Source: Kistimonas sp964291485 (GTDB lineage Bacteria > Pseudomonadota > Gammaproteobacteria > Pseudomonadales > Endozoicomonadaceae). Taken from it: DNA of 64,000 nt. The stretch spans positions 4,753,891-4,817,890 of the forward strand of contig OZ220224.1 of NCBI GenBank assembly GCA_964291485.2, given 5' to 3'. Shown here piece by piece: positions 7,581-17,121 of the stretch (position 1 is the stretch's first letter; each line of letters opens with the position of its first letter). The translations under genes and the position numbers were made by a program. The notes below the pieces were generated by a model that saw only the letters and a list, made by a program, of their open reading frames with translations, had not been told where the DNA came from and did not search any database.

Positions 7581-9305
7581 ATGCCTAAGACACAACGAAA
7601 ATCACTTGGATTAATACCCGATTACACCACACAACAAAGACAGAATTTCGGCATTGATATTCATCGATTATCCTGCTCTTTAAGAAACAACCTTAATCCT
7701 TCACCTAGCCCATTTAAGGGTGTCAACATAACCACTGGAGGAATATCAACCTCATTAGACCATCTTAACCGTGCTGGCATCATCTATTACAGGGGGCAAA
7801 CAGGCAATCATCACCCTACGATAAAAAACAAGAATCTTTACCAATTCAAAATCGATAAAGACTACCTACAATGCACTGATAAAAGCATGGAAGGGCATGA
7901 TGATCTCAGCGCCTATATCTTCAAAAAAGAAGTAAAACCGGATGACAATACACTTCGAGCATACAGGGACATAGGAAAAAGAGTTTACAAAAATGACGCG
8001 GCATTTTCACCCGACAAAAAAGATGGTTTATTACATACAACCCGCAGAGCGCTATCTGTACAAGTCCTTGCTCAAGCACTCAATGCCGGGCATGTTTTTG
8101 TACATGCCGACCTGGCACAGATCAGTGAGGACGAATTCGGATTATTGATGCCTTTTATTAAAGGCATCACCATTGAAGAATGGCTAAATCAACACAACTT
8201 AATTACTCAAGCGGCTGATGAGGAGAAAAAAGATAAAATAGATCGTTTAAAAAAAGAACCGTCACGCTACTGGGATACAGATTTCAAGGAAACAGCCTAT
8301 AAAGCGTTCAAACATCATTTTGGGAATCACCCCGACTTCCTATTAATTGGAGCTATTGATCAACTGTGTGGCCAGATCGACCATGTCAAATTAACCAACA
8401 TTATGGTTACGCCTGCTCCCAAAACATTAACCCCTTTGAATGAAAAGGTTAAGTTGATCGCAATAGATAATGATCTTGCCTTTCCGGAATATGCCGATGA
8501 TATCGTACCGATACAGCATGTTAGCAAGGATTCAAGCATGGAAGGCCCAGCGTTTACCTTCCCCAATAACCCATGCTGCAAACTCTGGATTGACCGCCTG
8601 TGCGAATTACTCACTCCTCTCTGCCCTGTAAGGTTGGACAGGTTCAAGAAAGAACTCTCCGATATGTTTCCTGCACTTCCGGAACAGTGTCACTCAGCGT
8701 TCACCAGTGGTTCACCCGCCTCAACCGGTATATCGTCAGGACGCGCCACTCCAGATTCAGATGCATCGCCACAACCATCAACATCGGCAGCCAAAAGCGT
8801 TCATAATATTCCAAAAGTACGCATCACTTCGCATGCAATGCCAACTGAGGGAACGCTCTATGAATATCCGCATTCGGAATTATGGATAGACAGTGATTCA
8901 TCCGATAGCGAACATGATTTTCCGACATTACCTTTCAGGGAACTGCCTGCAACCGAACCTCAAGCATTGCTTTCAGGTGGGTTTGATATATCAAATATCG
9001 ACCTGACACTACTCTCGGAACATTATGATTTCCCGCACACTTTGCCGACAGCAGAGACCTCGTCCCACCCAGAGGCACGCGCTGGAGAAGTTGAGAGCTT
9101 ACCCTCGTCAGGCTTCGTGCCATCAGCAGGCTATCGAGAAGTTCAAAACCTGCCCTCGCTAGGTTTCGAGCCATCATTAAGTCTTCAGGAAGAACTGGCT
9201 GAGCAGGAAACCTTTCCTACTCCCCGTCGACAAGAAGATGTTGAGGAGTCTTCAGACATGCCGGTTCGCAAGAAACCTAGAAGGCGTTCCGACTCTGACC
9301 CATAG
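7581..9305 (+). CDS. kinase-like protein with disordered repeat tail, candidate host-targeted effector
   Basis: 574 residues, AT-rich compared with neighbours. The middle carries what looks like the catalytic core of an atypical (PI3/PI4-kinase- or HipA-like) fold: Q-I-D-H-V-K-L-T-N with Asp267 and Asn273, then I-A-I-D-N-D-L-A-F-P with Asp296. The second motif closely resembles the metal-binding IDNGLAFP of type II PI 4-kinases. The Asp-to-Asn spacing is one residue longer than usual. Residues from about 365 on are Ser/Pro/acidic and probably disordered. They include a 17-residue repeat (E503 and E520, consensus EV..LPS.GF.PS) and end in a basic R-K-K-P-R-R-R-S run (563-570) like a nuclear localisation signal. 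No signal peptide is seen. Kinase activity and secretion are inferred. A degenerate pseudokinase is the main alternative. Confidence 0.5.
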   Translation: MPKTQRKSLGLIPDYTTQQRQNFGIDIHRLSCSLRNNLNPSPSPFKGVNITTGGISTSLDHLNRAGIIYYRGQTGNHHPTIKNKNLYQFKIDKDYLQCTDKSMEGHDDLSAYIFKKEVKPDDNTLRAYRDIGKRVYKNDAAFSPDKKDGLLHTTRRALSVQVLAQALNAGHVFVHADLAQISEDEFGLLMPFIKGITIEEWLNQHNLITQAADEEKKDKIDRLKKEPSRYWDTDFKETAYKAFKHHFGNHPDFLLIGAIDQLCGQIDHVKLTNIMVTPAPKTLTPLNEKVKLIAIDNDLAFPEYADDIVPIQHVSKDSSMEGPAFTFPNNPCCKLWIDRLCELLTPLCPVRLDRFKKELSDMFPALPEQCHSAFTSGSPASTGISSGRATPDSDASPQPSTSAAKSVHNIPKVRITSHAMPTEGTLYEYPHSELWIDSDSSDSEHDFPTLPFRELPATEPQALLSGGFDISNIDLTLLSEHYDFPHTLPTAETSSHPEARAGEVESLPSSGFVPSAGYREVQNLPSLGFEPSLSLQEELAEQETFPTPRRQEDVEESSDMPVRKKPRRRSDSDP

Positions 9306-9341
9306 AGGGCGTTTCACAGCACTGAATCACACATTGTATGA

Positions 9342-9998
9342 TCATGCCATTACCCAACTACCCTGTGATCGATAACGTGCAATCGAGAGCGGCTCAAAAT
9401 CTTCAACAACTGATAGCTTAACGGATTCCCGCGCCAGTAGCGCATCACTCCAACGCTGCAACTTTGGGTATGCGTTGAGTAATCCTGTAGAGAAATTGCG
9501 ATCCAGCGTATCGGTTCGCATCATCAGAGGCGCACCGGCGGTATCCACCAGGGAAAAACGTGCTCCGGCGAACCACGGCCCCTCATCCGCCAGCTGCTCT
9601 TCCAACCGGGCAAGCCCATCAACAAAGGTATCCCGCTCCTGTTCAAAGCCTGCCTTATCTTTCGCCATGATCAGCCGGTACTGGTTCATGAACAGCGTGG
9701 AGAGATACTCGATCCAGGCGCGATGCCGGGCTTTTTCCAGCGGGTCGGAAGGGTGTAGCGAAGGCGGCGTCACCTCATCAAGGTATTCATTGATGACAGC
9801 GGATTCAAACAACACCGTATCGCCAATCCGTAATACCGGCACCTTGCCCGTTGGCGATATCTTGAGGAACCAGTCCGGTTTGTTGGACAGGTCGATATAG
9901 GTGATATCAAACGGCACCCCCTTCTCCAGCAGTGTAATTACTGAGCGCTGGACAAACGGGCACAGCTTAAAGCTGATCAGTTCAATACTATCCGCCAT
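9342..9998 (-). CDS. glutathione S-transferase family protein
   Basis: 218 residues, normal for the family. The N-terminal thioredoxin-like domain (1-80) has Cys13-Pro-Phe-Val-Gln-Arg at the first helix, as in omega-class and SspA-like enzymes, where the cysteine forms a mixed disulfide with glutathione. K-V-P-V-L near 53 contains the conserved cis-proline, and F-E-S-A near 64 binds the gamma-glutamyl group. The C-terminal all-helical domain (90-210) carries a normal G...S.VD.A-type motif near residue 150. A strong AGGAGAG Shine-Dalgarno sits before the ATG. The likely role is thiol transfer or dehydroascorbate/glutathionyl reductase activity in the cytoplasm; the substrate cannot be told. 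It is a single gene, convergent with the kinase-like gene. Confidence 0.9.
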   Translation of the reverse strand: MADSIELISFKLCPFVQRSVITLLEKGVPFDITYIDLSNKPDWFLKISPTGKVPVLRIGDTVLFESAVINEYLDEVTPPSLHPSDPLEKARHRAWIEYLSTLFMNQYRLIMAKDKAGFEQERDTFVDGLARLEEQLADEGPWFAGARFSLVDTAGAPLMMRTDTLDRNFSTGLLNAYPKLQRWSDALLARESVKLSVVEDFEPLSIARYRSQGSWVMA

Positions 9999-10164
9999 AA
10001 CTCTCTCCTGTATACCGCCAACCCAGTATCAGACAACCCTCCCGATGACTCAAGTCGGGCTCTCTGGCCATGCTGACACGAACCTCCCTCATTAAAGCAT
10101 CGTAGCGAACGATCCGATGATACGGTAAGGCCAAACTTTACTTCACGGATAACGGACACCCGCT

Positions 10165-10599
10165 ATGTCAACCGCCAAACTGATGGGATTATTGCTCATG
10201 GCGCTGTTCCTCACCATTTGCCTGATTGCCGCTGCGGGCTACTGGTGGGTCAGCAATAATCTGGAACACTATGCCAACCTCTATGACGAGGTGGTAGAAG
10301 AAAGTGCTGGCAGCGCTGCAGAGGACTGCGTCGCCCAAAACCTGCAATGGTCACAGACGTGCGAGTGGTCTTCCCTGTCCTGCCGGATCGAACTCCGGTT
10401 GCGCACCCAGGCCTGCATGAGCGTCGCCACCAATCGCGACTGGTACTGCAAACAAACACCCGTTGAGGAAGAAATCCTCAAGCGTGCATACTGGGTAGTG
10501 GAATCCTGCGAAAACCCGGAATACCGCGACTACCTCCTGTGCTCAGACATCTTTGAAGGGGTCTTCGAAGCCTGTAACGACGAACCGGGAACCCCTTAG
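10165..10599 (+). CDS. membrane-anchored cysteine-rich hypothetical protein
   Basis: 144 residues, not recognised. One N-terminal membrane segment (about 6-29) is followed by a domain of about 110 residues with eight cysteines, several spaced like disulfide pairs (for example Q-T-C, L-S-C, Q-A-C, W-Y-C, E-S-C, L-L-C). An uncleaved anchor plus an even number of cysteines suggests a periplasmic, disulfide-bonded domain. No catalytic motif is visible. It stands alone on the plus strand between a divergent GST gene and the YadS-type channel gene, so no operon context helps. Confidence 0.7.
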   Translation: MSTAKLMGLLLMALFLTICLIAAAGYWWVSNNLEHYANLYDEVVEESAGSAAEDCVAQNLQWSQTCEWSSLSCRIELRLRTQACMSVATNRDWYCKQTPVEEEILKRAYWVVESCENPEYRDYLLCSDIFEGVFEACNDEPGTP

Positions 10600-10629
10600 T
10601 TCCAATCACTGTCTACTATTGGTCAAAGG

Positions 10630-10650
10630 TGCCCGGTGGCAAGCCGGGCA
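10630..10650. terminator. hairpin between 144-aa gene and channel gene
   Basis: TGCCCGG, seven-base loop, CCGGGCA: a 7-bp GC-rich stem about 30 bases after the upstream stop. No T-run follows, so an intrinsic terminator is not certain. Confidence 0.3.
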
Positions 10651-10706
10651 ATGCCAACAACAACCAACGGTGACATGACCCTTGTACGGTCGTTCAGGGA
10701 ATTGCC

Positions 10707-11336
10707 ATGGAAAACCAGGTTTTGACCTGCATTCTGATCCTCTCCATCGTTTCCGAGTCCATTGCCGGCGCCCTCTCGGCCGGCCGCAAGGGGATGGACC
10801 CCATTGGGGTGGTGATCATTGCGTTCGCCACGGCGCTGGGCGGCGGCACCCTCAGGGATGTCTTTCTGGACAATTTCCCACTACTGTGGATTCGCTGGCC
10901 TGAGGTTATCTGGATCTGCCTGGCAGCGGCTTTGACGACCATCCTGATTCGACGCTACCTCAACCACCTGCTGCGGGTTTTTCTGTTTTTTGATGCTGTG
11001 GGGGTTACCGGGCTCTCCATCATCGGCGCGCATATCGCCCTGGAACACGGGCATGGGTATACGATCGCCACCCTGTCAGCACTGCTGACTGGCGTCTTTG
11101 GAGGGATTATCCGGGATGTGCTTTGCGGCGATGTCCCCTGGGTCTTCCGAAAGGAGCTCTATGCAACCGTCTCTATTGTGGCGACCGGTCTCTATGTCGG
11201 CCTGACCCATACCGCGCTACACCCGGTGCTGATCATCGCCATCGTTATGGTGACAGGTGTAACCCTGCGAATGCTGGCCCTGAAATACCATCTTACCCTC
11301 CCCATATTCCTGTATGATGGTCCTTCGTCAGACTGA
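10707..11336 (+). CDS. YadS/YicG-type trimeric intracellular cation channel family protein
   Basis: 209 residues, usual length. The protein is almost entirely hydrophobic, with about seven membrane segments arranged as two homologous halves. Each half carries the family motif G-G-(T/I)-x-R-D: residues 46-51 (GGGTLRD) and 132-137 (GGIIRD), each followed by a D-x-P-like segment. Prokaryotic TRIC-type proteins (former UPF0126) form trimeric monovalent-cation channels in the inner membrane. YadS and YicG of E. coli are members, the latter linked to glycine transport. Whether this one moves K+ or glycine cannot be judged. AGGGA seven bases before the ATG supports the start. The next gene overlaps or closely follows the stop. 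Confidence 0.9.
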   Translation: MENQVLTCILILSIVSESIAGALSAGRKGMDPIGVVIIAFATALGGGTLRDVFLDNFPLLWIRWPEVIWICLAAALTTILIRRYLNHLLRVFLFFDAVGVTGLSIIGAHIALEHGHGYTIATLSALLTGVFGGIIRDVLCGDVPWVFRKELYATVSIVATGLYVGLTHTALHPVLIIAIVMVTGVTLRMLALKYHLTLPIFLYDGPSSD

Positions 11337-11356
11337 TGCTGCTCTGGAGCTGTTTC

Positions 11357-11653
11357 ATGGTCATCCTGCGCCGTTGTTTACCATTACTCTGTATTGGCTT
11401 GATTGGCTGTGAATCCCTTCCCAACAACACCCAGTCTGCCAATTCGCCACCGCCCTGCTCGCCGGAATGGAATCAGTGGGTGGAACAACAGATCGGCACC
11501 GGTGATGGCCATGGCCACGGGCCTGATATTGGTTCTTCCGAGTGGTATTACGTGATTCACCGGAAACTGCGCTGGCCTGAACCTGCCAATCCCCAACCAG
11601 GATCGCCGGACTGGTGCCAACGGGCAGATCAGGCTATTCGAAATCAGAAATAG
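11357..11653 (+). CDS. small lipoprotein, hypothetical
   Basis: 98 residues from the ATG at 11357; an earlier in-frame ATG at 11336 overlaps the previous stop (TGATG). The later start is preferred because GGAG lies about eight bases ahead and it gives a standard lipoprotein signal: basic Arg-Arg, hydrophobic core, lipobox L-I-G-C with the lipidated Cys at residue 18. The mature part is short and rich in Pro, Trp and Gly, with a H-G-H-G-H-G-like patch and two copies of a P-x-S-P-[ED]-W element, near the start and the end. No family is recognised. It is probably translationally linked to the channel gene. Confidence 0.65.
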   Translation: MVILRRCLPLLCIGLIGCESLPNNTQSANSPPPCSPEWNQWVEQQIGTGDGHGHGPDIGSSEWYYVIHRKLRWPEPANPQPGSPDWCQRADQAIRNQK

Positions 11654-11660
11654 TCTGGGA

Positions 11661-11701
11661 AACACCCCGGGGTTGATCTCTGTTAGATCGTATGGGGTGT
11701 T
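11661..11701 (+). terminator. two-part stem-loop after lipoprotein gene
   Basis: AACACCCC (11661-11668) pairs with GGGGTGTT (11694-11701), and within it GATCT pairs with AGATC around a five-base loop. The structure starts eight bases after the lipoprotein stop. It lacks a T-run, so it could be a terminator, an mRNA-stabilising end, or a small structured RNA element. Confidence 0.45.
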
Positions 11702-11842
11702 GTGGATGGACAGAATAGGGAACTTTATTGTCAGTACACTATCAAATAGAGAAATACCTTCGCTGGATCGACTACAAAGTGAGATTCCAGCCGCAAGTCC
11801 ACTATAAACAGGATGTAAGTCATTCACCATGGAGGAATTATT

Positions 11843-12178
11843 ATGTGGTCACGGATTCACTCAAGCCTAGCAACGGGTATTCTGCTGATATCGCTCTGTA
11901 TCACAACTGCCATTGCGGACGATGCTGCAGATATCGAAATAATTGAAGATAATCACCAAACATCTCCGCTTATCTCGCTTGACGACACTGACTCGGGAAA
12001 AACAGAGAAAAACTATCGGATGGCAGATTATCACTATTTTGTGAATACCAGCGATCACATAATCACCTTTTATGTTGGTGACTTTATACCTGAAATTGTC
12101 ACGTTATACCCTGGACAAGGTCGCTATATTTATATGTCGACGCGACATCAAACCATTGAAATACGGCATGCATGGTAA
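11843..12178 (+). CDS. small secreted hypothetical protein
   Basis: 111 residues, AT-rich. A clear signal peptide (residues 1-25, ending T-A-I-A-D-D) precedes an acidic linker (about 26-55). A compact C-terminal part with aromatic and beta-like segments follows (F-V-N-T-S-D, I-T-F-Y-V-G, L-Y-P-G-Q-G-R-Y-I-Y). The start is well supported by GGAGG seven bases upstream. No family is recognised. It is expected to be periplasmic or exported. Confidence 0.7.
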   Translation: MWSRIHSSLATGILLISLCITTAIADDAADIEIIEDNHQTSPLISLDDTDSGKTEKNYRMADYHYFVNTSDHIITFYVGDFIPEIVTLYPGQGRYIYMSTRHQTIEIRHAW

Positions 12179-12240
12179 TATTTTTTGAAACTTATCAGGT
12201 TTATAATTATTTTATGATTTATCAATAAATCCAGATTCGC

Positions 12241-15200
12241 CTATTCACTGTTTATATCTTGCCAGAACACAGCTTGCAGCCAAGAACCCCAACATTGAGT
12301 TCGTTCTATATCACTCTCCAATATAATAGTGGCTTTTTCATAAGCCAATGTTTTCAAACCTTCAAATATAGCTTTCACTTTTTTTGCATAGGGTTTGCTT
12401 GCACAAGAATATAGTTTCACATTCAATTTCAACACTGCATCTAAACCAATCACGCTTTGTCGGCGTTTCTTTTTCTTTCCATACAGCAAGCCTTCACATT
12501 GCTGCTTCAGCTGTTTAAAATTTGCACCATCAGTAAAATAAGCATTTCGATGATAAGAAACCACTAATTCTTTCAAAGAGATTGGGCGAGATTCGAAAAT
12601 ACGTTGCCGATTTTCAACGCTAAGTGCAGGCACAACTGAAATCACTTCATTCATAGTAAAATAATCATTATTCGCCCAGAATTGATTTGGGCTATCAATG
12701 TGAAACTGATTTAACATATGCGCAGCCATTTTATGGAGTTCGGGAGGGCGTTGAGAGGCAGACATTCGTTTATCATAGTATTTCCAGATTTCACATAAAA
12801 ATGGCATCGATATAGAAATATGCTCAAAGCATACAGGATTATTCCAAAGCGGATGGTATTTTGGGCAAATATAGGTAGAATATTCCCCTGCCTTTTCTTC
12901 CTTATATTCCACTTCTCTAAGCATGCTTGATAAATTGTCTTTTCCTAGCAACAGTGCATTTTCATATGCCATAACACGCATTGCAGATTGAAGCCTTTCT
13001 CCCTCGTCTGACTTAACAATGGCTTTATACTCTTTATGTTGTAAGCCTTTGTCATGATCAACTCGCCGCCTACGTTGTTGAATGCGTCTAAGTTCTTTGA
13101 TATATGTGAATCCTTTCTTAACTGCATGAATATGATGATGCATATGTTTGCCTGGTAGATTATTTACAACAAAACGGATATCGTTCATTTGAGATGATTC
13201 GACAGCAAGACAAAAATATGTTATGTAAATATCAGATTTATCCTCACAATCACCCATAAGCCCAAACAGGTAGTTAGCACATTCCATATCTTCAACAGAA
13301 TCAACACTGCACGGATCATTAGTAGACGATAACAGTGCTTCAATTAATTCTGCCCATTTAGCTAATATCTTCGAATCAGTACATTGATGAAAACCAGGAA
13401 AGATAACTTCTGCCTTCGGCCTTTTAGAAAACTGTTGCACAAAACATGCCTTCGCAAGAGCGAAAAGCGCCTTTGCTTCATAGCGTGGTTCTGGGTGCTG
13501 ATTTAAATATTCATCAAATTTGGTTTTCAAATACTCTGAACATTCTATTTCTTCACGACAGGACATCTCATATATTTGGGCCAGTACATCGCACACAACC
13601 TCATTACTAAACCATGTTTGAAAACCTTGTTTTAAGCACCACTCCAATCCATTAAGAAAAACACAAAAACACTCTATTTCATCCTCATACAAATATTCAC
13701 AACCTGCTAAACGCGATATGTTTTCTATCATCTGATGCGTAAAGAATCTGGCGCAACGCATATGGCGATCTTTATCTGTAATTCTTGGCATGGCGTCCTG
13801 AACAGGCCTCAAAGCATCCATCAAAGCATCGCTATCTACCATTTCGTAATCAATACGTAATATATAATTCAACATTTTACCGGCATGGTCACGAGAAAGG
13901 TCACCTTCCTCAAAGCACGATATGTACCTACCGGAAGAATGGTCAAGATCCTTTATCTGTACTTGGTTGTCGAATTCTCTTTTTTCAAGAATGTTATCAA
14001 CATAGCTGTCGATATCAGCTATCTCAATACTAGTGCTTTCACCACTTATACCTGGTAAAGCTGATGCCTTAGCAACATCACTGAATTGCCCTGGCATGAC
14101 AGGTAGGCCGGTTTCGCTCCCTTCTTGCTGCAACTCATGTCCAGCGGGCATAAAAGCAGCAGCCCCTTCATATTCAAGTGTACCAGGCTGTTGTTCAGGA
14201 TCTGTCTCGATCGGCATTTCAAAATGGCGCTTCCTTTCTTCAACAGATTTTAAAAGTGATTTCGCTTCTTCACTCTCCTTTCTATTAACAATATTTTCAA
14301 GCACCTCATCTAATTCATCGAGTTTTTCATAAGGCAATATCTTATGAATATCACTACCGATAGCTATTTTTAGTACTTCAAGCAAAAAATCAAAATGTAT
14401 ATCAAAATCATCCGAACACTCTGGCAATGTCATGAAATCTGCAATTTCTACTAATCGCCGCCCCAAAAGTTTCAATAACAAAAGTCTCTTATCAGAGTCT
14501 TTATCTGCTTTGGAAACAGTATTAGAATAAACATTCATCCAAATTTTCAGCCTAGTTTCATTTGGAATTTCCCGATACCAACAAAATAATAAATAAATAA
14601 AATGCGTATTCAATTCCGTATCACTAAGACTGCCCTCTGATACTGGTATAGGTAATGCAAAACTAACCTCTGTGTTTGCTGTCAGACTAGCCAGTTCCTC
14701 GTTATCAATCGACCCATCCAATAACTGCTGAACAAAGCTGATTGTTTGATTTAATTGTTGGCGCTCTTGTCTATTAATTGTTTCCTCTGATAAAGGTGAA
14801 TGCCCTACCTGCAGAGCTTGAGGTAATGCAGAGTCAGACGTCTCCAATGTTTGCGTTACAGTAACATCATAACTCCCTGTAACCCCGGACGCCTCCTCGT
14901 CTGAAGTTTGCGTATCTGAATCGGGTTCAGGTGGCATTACGGATTTAAGATTTTCCGACAAACTCACCCTCACATCACGAACACATTGGAATAATATGCC
15001 AGCTTCTCGCTTCCACCGGGTAGCAATATGCAGCGCCGTCTCTAAAATATCAATATACATGAAGGATAGATTTTCATATGCGCCATTAACAACCGCGATT
15101 CTGATTAACTTATATACCCGCTCAAACAGTTTAGAATCTTTATAAATTTCTGAGTCATCTGTTACAACATCAAACAGTTCTATTAATGAAACAAGCCATA

Positions 15201-17007
15201 TCCTTGTTAACAACCCTATATCTCTAAATGGTATCTTATTGCCCGATAAATTACCTTCCGCCAGTTCTAAAAGATAAATTATGGATTGTGTGTCTGACAG
15301 ATCGCAACATGATATCACCATCATTTCATAATGTCGGAGAAGCTCATGACGATCCGCAACAGCTCCTGATATCATCAACGGCTTCGTATAATCACGTCTA
15401 TATGTCCCTGCTTGTTCTTTGGCCTCCTGCCTATCAACCTGGTCCTTTACAATCTCATCAGCCAGTAACCTGATGGATTCTAATTTTTTTTCTGTTTCCA
15501 ACTCACCAAATAAAAGCGAACGCGTGTCTTCACACTCATGCCCCATAATAATTAAGAACTCAAAACGTTCAGCGGCTTTTTCCAGTATATTTATTCCGAT
15601 ATAATGTGAAGCGAACACATTCTCACAACGCCTATTTTCCTTACGCAAGATTTCAATAGTTTCATCAATACACCTTTTGACAACCGATTTTTTGCCATCA
15701 GCATATTTCAACGAACACAGATATTTAAAAGCTCTGCAACACCAGAAAGCTTGAGCCAGCATCCCATCCTCAGGTGTTAATTGATTGAAGACTTGCCTTA
15801 TCGTTTTCAGTGCGCTCATCACGTGAGCATGTCCGGTGATTTCTTTTCCTATTAACCATGTATATTGTAAAACACAGGTTGTGTTAGGAAAAAGATTACC
15901 CTTTTCATCCAGCAAACGCTCCTGCGTTGGTAATGATGATATATCAACGAAATCTTCCTGATCAGGGTCATCTAGCAAAGTTATGACTTTTTTCTTTGTA
16001 CTTTCATAATCCCATCCCTGATGTACTTCTTGTAATGCAGTAGCGCTTTCAGCTTGCCCCTGACCACGCTCCTCACTTGGACGTTTGCTGGATAATGCTT
16101 CCAATCGCTGTTTTTCAGGAATACCGTTCTTTAGCTTATCAATTATTGCGCTGCCAAACTTAGGCGTTGTCCCCTTCTTCTTTTCAATATTTAAATATTC
16201 CAATACCTTTCTTAAAAGCGATACGGGAAGCAAAATATATAACTCATTATGACAGCCATACAACATCATAGCCATCAGTATATTAATCCCTTCTTTAGGA
16301 CAAAAACCTGGCTCACCATAAACCATTAAATTTTTAAAATATAAAACGACCTTATAAAACCATACTTTTGCAAAGATCTGTTTAAACTCAATAGAGCTGA
16401 CACAATGCAAATCACCTCTTATTTTCTCCAACTTATTTAGTCGATCAACAATACCACCAACAACAATCTTTTCAAAACGTGCTGCATTAAATATTTTTCT
16501 TACAATGTCACTTTCAGGATGGTCTCCCAGTGCTTCATGCTCTTCAACAATAAGCACATTATCTGGATTTAAGTCATCTTCATCAATTGCTTGAAGCATG
16601 GCCAAAACAGCTTGCTTTTTCTCTTGATCCAGCCATCCACATTTATGCGTGAGGAATTCTGCTACGTCGATTAATGCGTCATTATGAAAAACCTTGAAAT
16701 CACTCTCAATTGATGCGATTTCTTCCAAAATCCTTGTCTTCGGAAGTTCACCTTCCGAAACACCTGCAATTTTTCTTTCCTTCTGCGGTAAAACTTCCCT
16801 CACTGAAGGGTTTACACCTGATTCCGGTGATAAACGCAAAGATTCAATTTGACATTCAAATCCAGGTGGTACACTAACACTGGTCGTTTGCATGCGCCCC
16901 TGCATTGCTGGTTCAGATGCTGTTTTTGATAACCTTGGTCGCCTCTCTGGCGATGGTGTTTTTGGGGGGGTTCCTGACGGTGTTATTGGACCTCGAGCCT
17001 GTTCCAT
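12241..17007 (-). CDS. large AT-rich helical protein of unknown function, effector-like
   Basis: 1588 residues, unrecognised. The N-terminus (1-60) is disordered and rich in Pro, Ser, Thr and Arg, with an S-G-T-P-P-K-T-P-S-P run and no signal peptide. The rest is alpha-helical and divides into blocks separated by low-complexity linkers near residues 305-340, 690-780 and 930-990. The helical blocks are Leu/Ala/Glu/Cys-rich with paired-helix spacing reminiscent of TPR or ARM-type solenoids, but no repeat consensus is clear. Basic runs occur near the C-terminus (K-K-K-K-R-R-Q). Base composition is clearly more AT-rich than pflB/pta beside it, suggesting separate ancestry. Size, disordered N-terminus and lack of neighbours would suit a secreted host-acting protein, which is inference only. 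A weak GAGA lies before the ATG. Confidence 0.65.
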   Translation of the reverse strand: MEQARGPITPSGTPPKTPSPERRPRLSKTASEPAMQGRMQTTSVSVPPGFECQIESLRLSPESGVNPSVREVLPQKERKIAGVSEGELPKTRILEEIASIESDFKVFHNDALIDVAEFLTHKCGWLDQEKKQAVLAMLQAIDEDDLNPDNVLIVEEHEALGDHPESDIVRKIFNAARFEKIVVGGIVDRLNKLEKIRGDLHCVSSIEFKQIFAKVWFYKVVLYFKNLMVYGEPGFCPKEGINILMAMMLYGCHNELYILLPVSLLRKVLEYLNIEKKKGTTPKFGSAIIDKLKNGIPEKQRLEALSSKRPSEERGQGQAESATALQEVHQGWDYESTKKKVITLLDDPDQEDFVDISSLPTQERLLDEKGNLFPNTTCVLQYTWLIGKEITGHAHVMSALKTIRQVFNQLTPEDGMLAQAFWCCRAFKYLCSLKYADGKKSVVKRCIDETIEILRKENRRCENVFASHYIGINILEKAAERFEFLIIMGHECEDTRSLLFGELETEKKLESIRLLADEIVKDQVDRQEAKEQAGTYRRDYTKPLMISGAVADRHELLRHYEMMVISCCDLSDTQSIIYLLELAEGNLSGNKIPFRDIGLLTRIWLVSLIELFDVVTDDSEIYKDSKLFERVYKLIRIAVVNGAYENLSFMYIDILETALHIATRWKREAGILFQCVRDVRVSLSENLKSVMPPEPDSDTQTSDEEASGVTGSYDVTVTQTLETSDSALPQALQVGHSPLSEETINRQERQQLNQTISFVQQLLDGSIDNEELASLTANTEVSFALPIPVSEGSLSDTELNTHFIYLLFCWYREIPNETRLKIWMNVYSNTVSKADKDSDKRLLLLKLLGRRLVEIADFMTLPECSDDFDIHFDFLLEVLKIAIGSDIHKILPYEKLDELDEVLENIVNRKESEEAKSLLKSVEERKRHFEMPIETDPEQQPGTLEYEGAAAFMPAGHELQQEGSETGLPVMPGQFSDVAKASALPGISGESTSIEIADIDSYVDNILEKREFDNQVQIKDLDHSSGRYISCFEEGDLSRDHAGKMLNYILRIDYEMVDSDALMDALRPVQDAMPRITDKDRHMRCARFFTHQMIENISRLAGCEYLYEDEIECFCVFLNGLEWCLKQGFQTWFSNEVVCDVLAQIYEMSCREEIECSEYLKTKFDEYLNQHPEPRYEAKALFALAKACFVQQFSKRPKAEVIFPGFHQCTDSKILAKWAELIEALLSSTNDPCSVDSVEDMECANYLFGLMGDCEDKSDIYITYFCLAVESSQMNDIRFVVNNLPGKHMHHHIHAVKKGFTYIKELRRIQQRRRRVDHDKGLQHKEYKAIVKSDEGERLQSAMRVMAYENALLLGKDNLSSMLREVEYKEEKAGEYSTYICPKYHPLWNNPVCFEHISISMPFLCEIWKYYDKRMSASQRPPELHKMAAHMLNQFHIDSPNQFWANNDYFTMNEVISVVPALSVENRQRIFESRPISLKELVVSYHRNAYFTDGANFKQLKQQCEGLLYGKKKKRRQSVIGLDAVLKLNVKLYSCASKPYAKKVKAIFEGLKTLAYEKATIILESDIERTQCWGSWLQAVFWQDINSE

Positions 17008-17096
17008 TTCAATATCTCACTATCTAGAATTTCACAAGCATCAGACAGACAGCCAATGAATTAGTTCAAACAAGTCTCCATACTATTAACAGCCAT

Positions 17097-17121
17097 AAAA
17101 AAACCGGCCACATGGGCCGGT
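17097..17121 (-). terminator. Rho-independent terminator of the pta-pflB operon
   Basis: Read on the minus strand: ACCGGCC, five-base loop, GGCCGGT, then a run of seven T. It lies about 120 bases after the pflB stop and before the start of the 1588-residue gene, so it separates the two transcripts. Confidence 0.88.
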
